This document shows, piece after piece, positions 62,098-64,000 of a stretch of DNA of 64,000 bases. Positions within the stretch are counted from its first letter, which is position 1; each line of letters starts with the position of its first letter. Location of the stretch: positions 87,047,904 to 87,111,903 of the forward strand of contig OY992538.1 in assembly GCA_963921195.1 (NCBI GenBank). Direction: 5' to 3'. Under the pieces are notes generated by a model. It saw nothing but the letters and a program-made list of their open reading frames with translations, was not told the origin of the DNA and did no database searches. This stretch comes from Pegoplata infirma (lineage: Eukaryota > Arthropoda > Insecta > Diptera > Anthomyiidae). A program made the translations under genes and the position numbers.

Positions 62098-62586
62098 TAG
62101 AGTGGAGGGTATAAAAAAAAGTATTTTTTTTCTTAAATGCGAATCCAGCTTTTGGATTTGTATGAAATTTTTATCTAAAATAACACCAGCTCTCGAAACG
62201 ATCATAAAATTGACAAGTAAAATTTAAAATTTTTGAATCTTGTTGTATAGGAAATATTGATATTATGACTTTTCAGTAATAAAAATTAACTTATGACTAG
62301 GGATGAGATTTTCATGCACTAAAAAATCGAAAATATGCGCTAAAAAATTCAAAATATGCACTAAAAAACCTAAAAATATGCACTAAAAAATAAAATGTGT
62401 ACAATAAAAATTTTGTTTTTATAGGAAATACTTCTTAAAAAGCAAAAAGTAACGCCGGGTTTAAATAGTAACATTTAACAATTTATATAAGCAAGATTTT
62501 TTAAAAATAACACAATCTATAAAAAAAAATTAAAGAAAAAAATAATTTTTCTTATTTTAGAAAAAAAAAATTTAAAATTAAAAATA

Positions 62587-63314
62587 CCCAGCAAAACTTA
62601 CCTTACCAAATAAGGTATAAAATAAGGTATAAGATCTCTTATTTTATACATTGCAGCATTGATGATTTTAACAGGCGATGAGACTAAAAGTAATGCATAT
62701 ACATTATCACAAAGAATACCAGTAAGGTATAAAATAAGTCATAAATTTATAACGAAGAATACGAGTAAGGTGTAAAATATATGATATTTTATAGGTTACG
62801 AGAAATGAAATAATATAGCATACCAGAAGATAATATATAAGGTGTTACGAGTAGTGAAAACGTAATTTTGTATTAAATTTACTCACGTGATTGTAAGCGA
62901 GATAAAATATACTCCTGAGTGAGTGTGTGTCATTAAAAAAATTCTGTCGTGAATCCATCTCTAGTTTAAACTTATGCATTTTTTTATAAAATATTTATTT
63001 TTTATGTTATTGTAATGCATTATGTATTCAATTATAAATAATGCATTATTTCAAACTTTGAAATAATACATAATGTAACCAAATATAAGTCATCCATGAT
63101 TTAATGTTTGGAAATAATAAATATGAAATACATTTTTTCCAATAATCATGCATTACGTAGCAAATTATTAGTAATGTATTATTTTTCACTTTAAAATAAT
63201 ACGTTGTGGAACAAATGTTTGGTAAGACATCATAAAATAATGCTACAAATAAGATATATACATTACCTGGTAATGTGTTATATAATCACTACCCATTACC
63301 AAAGTTTTGCTGGG
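62587..63314. mobile_element. MITE with CCCAGCAAAACTTACC ends, copy 2
   Basis: Flanked by TA (62585-62586, 63315-63316). Removal rejoins AAAATAGTTTTTGAAA of the host hAT MITE. Near-identical to 30496-31218. Confidence 0.9.
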
Positions 63315-63339
63315 TAGTTTTTGAAATAAATAAATTTCA

Positions 63340-63545
63340 CTAGGCGCCCCAGTAGGCTAGTTGGTAGCGTGCTAGCCTATGAGTCTGGGGGTCGTGGGTT
63401 CGATTCCCACCAGAGGCCTTGGTCTGTTTCGCTACAACGAGACGAAGGTCATTGTTACCAGTTCTCGGTTAGGTAAAATTAGTATATGATTTGTAATTAT
63501 ATGGTAATTCTTAATAAAATAAAAAAAATAAAAAAAATAAAAAAA
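63340..63545 (+). mobile_element. tRNA-derived SINE, ~205 bp
   Basis: The tRNA-like head (63345-63420) has an A-box-like TAGGCTAGTTGG and B-box GGTTCGATTCC with a perfect T-stem GTGGG/CCCAC. A unique body follows to about 63515, then a (AAAAAAAT)n tail. The flanking 12-bp duplication AAATAAATTTCA (63328-63339, 63546-63557) is present once in the related element at 11.85 kb (complement). The acceptor stem has mismatches, so it is not a functional tRNA. Confidence 0.85.
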
Positions 63546-63813
63546 AAATAAATTTCAATTTGGGTTTTTGCTAATTTATGCCAAAATATGCAAAAATATG
63601 CACTTAAAAGTTCGAAATATGCACAAAATATGCATTTAAAACCAAAATATGCAAAAATATGCATTTTGACCAAAATATGCATAAATATGCAAAAACAAAT
63701 CGATTCCATTTTAACGCAAATTTCTTGATTCGGAAAGATAATTGGTCGATATCGTTTTTAGACTATCGACAAAAAACATGCATTTGCATGGAAATCTCAT
63801 CCCTACTTATGAC

Positions 63814-64000
63814 CATCATATCCAGTCACATCTGTGAATAGATCCGTAAACTTTTATATGTACAAAAAATCTTATTTTTAAAAAAAAAAAATTTTTGATG
63901 CTAAAACCTTTTGCGCATAGAAAATTTCTCAAATTTTTAAACTTTATTTTATTTTTTTTTAAATGCTGATATACTTTTCTTATAAAAATCTCTGAAATAA
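63814..64000. other. Unassigned AT-rich end of window
   Basis: No feature recognised. Confidence 0.4.

Larger units (their letters stand above)
60098..62112 (+). repeat. Complete GACGGACA-bearing interspersed repeat
   Basis: Starts AAACAAGTAGAAAAGTTAAA, with TTCGACTTGGCC and ATACCCTCCACAATG. Has TTTTTTTTGAGTGTAA tandem words (60270-60420), a paralogous pair of GAACCACTGGACCGATTTGG blocks, the (CAGA)n(CGGA)n tract at 60868-60930, ATCGATCGAGGATCATGAAT and GAGGTGTTACAAACGGAATG. Ends TACCCTCTATCACTA..GAGTGGAGGGTATAAA, split by a MITE at 61051. Confidence 0.75.
62298..63805. mobile_element. hAT-like MITE, TAGGGATGAG family copy 3, with two nested inserts
   Basis: Ends TAGGGATGAGATTTTCATGC and (inverted) TAGGGATGAGATTTCCATGC. 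Perfect 8-bp duplication CTTATGAC (62290-62297, 63806-63813). Contains a TA MITE (62587-63314) and a SINE (63340-63545). Confidence 0.92.

Noticed and set aside
63345..63420. Functional tRNA gene
   Set aside because: B-box and T-stem are good, but the acceptor stem has mismatches and the anticodon stem is weak. A body and A-rich tail with 12-bp duplication identify a SINE.

Overview
The window looks like a gene-poor, very AT-rich stretch of a dipteran nuclear genome. A brachyceran, probably calyptrate (blow-fly or house-fly-like), fly is my best guess. Evidence: one spliced serpin gene of insect type, interspersed repeats carrying GACGGACA microsatellites of the kind known from flies, a Transib transposon, an I/jockey-type LINE remnant and dozens of small DNA transposons. 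There are no bacterial-style operons. Species assignment is inference.

The only host gene I can support is a secreted-type serpin on the minus strand. Its coding exons are 29437-28562, 25352-25211 and 24729-24605, joined at GT/AG sites. The joined protein is 380 residues from the internal Met, with an inhibitory-type hinge (E-A-G-S-E-A-A-A-A-T) and a predicted Pro-Met-Ser scissile region. The reactive-loop intron lies exactly where other insect serpins swap alternative loop exons. The true 5' end (signal peptide start, promoter) is not resolved. Intron 2 (about 3.2 kb) contains a 1.94-kb near-perfect palindrome.

Everything else is repeats. Left third (1-24 kb): a hAT-like element with a nested inverted-repeat element (0.8-2.3 kb); TWA-target MITEs (4.2 and 5.5 kb); a convergent pair of tRNA-like sequences (6.7-7.1 kb); a Transib element with RAG-type CACAGTG ends, a 5-bp target duplication and a broken transposase (7.76-9.53 kb); a 0.9-kb foldback (9.7-10.6 kb); several hAT MITEs; and a 7.5-kb hAT-bounded element (14.8-22.3 kb) that contains a giant palindrome built from about 20 copies of a ~192-bp satellite-like unit. 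A LINE 3' fragment lies just downstream of the serpin.

Middle (29.7-45.4 kb): hAT-like elements with 8-bp duplications at 29.7, 32.4, 35.1, 35.5, 36.1 and 38.2 kb; two copies of foldback family A (32 and 41.9 kb); the second copy of foldback family B (39.8 kb); and a 2-kb hAT-like element 'X' (43.3-45.3 kb). Right (45-64 kb): a ~282-bp tandem array (46.9-53.3 kb) interrupted by TA-target MITEs and by a second, inverted copy of X (50.8-53.0 kb); further hAT, TWA and TA MITEs; a damaged third foldback-B copy (58.7-60.0 kb); a full GACGGACA-bearing repeat (60.1-62.1 kb); and a nested stack at 62.3-63.8 kb with a hAT MITE holding both a TA MITE and a tRNA-derived SINE.

Almost every DNA transposon here is non-autonomous. 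I counted 19 hAT-like insertions, 18 of them with both ends and 8-bp duplications, yet no hAT transposase. They must have been mobilised in trans. Boundaries were read by eye from inverted ends and flanking duplications. No database comparison was possible.
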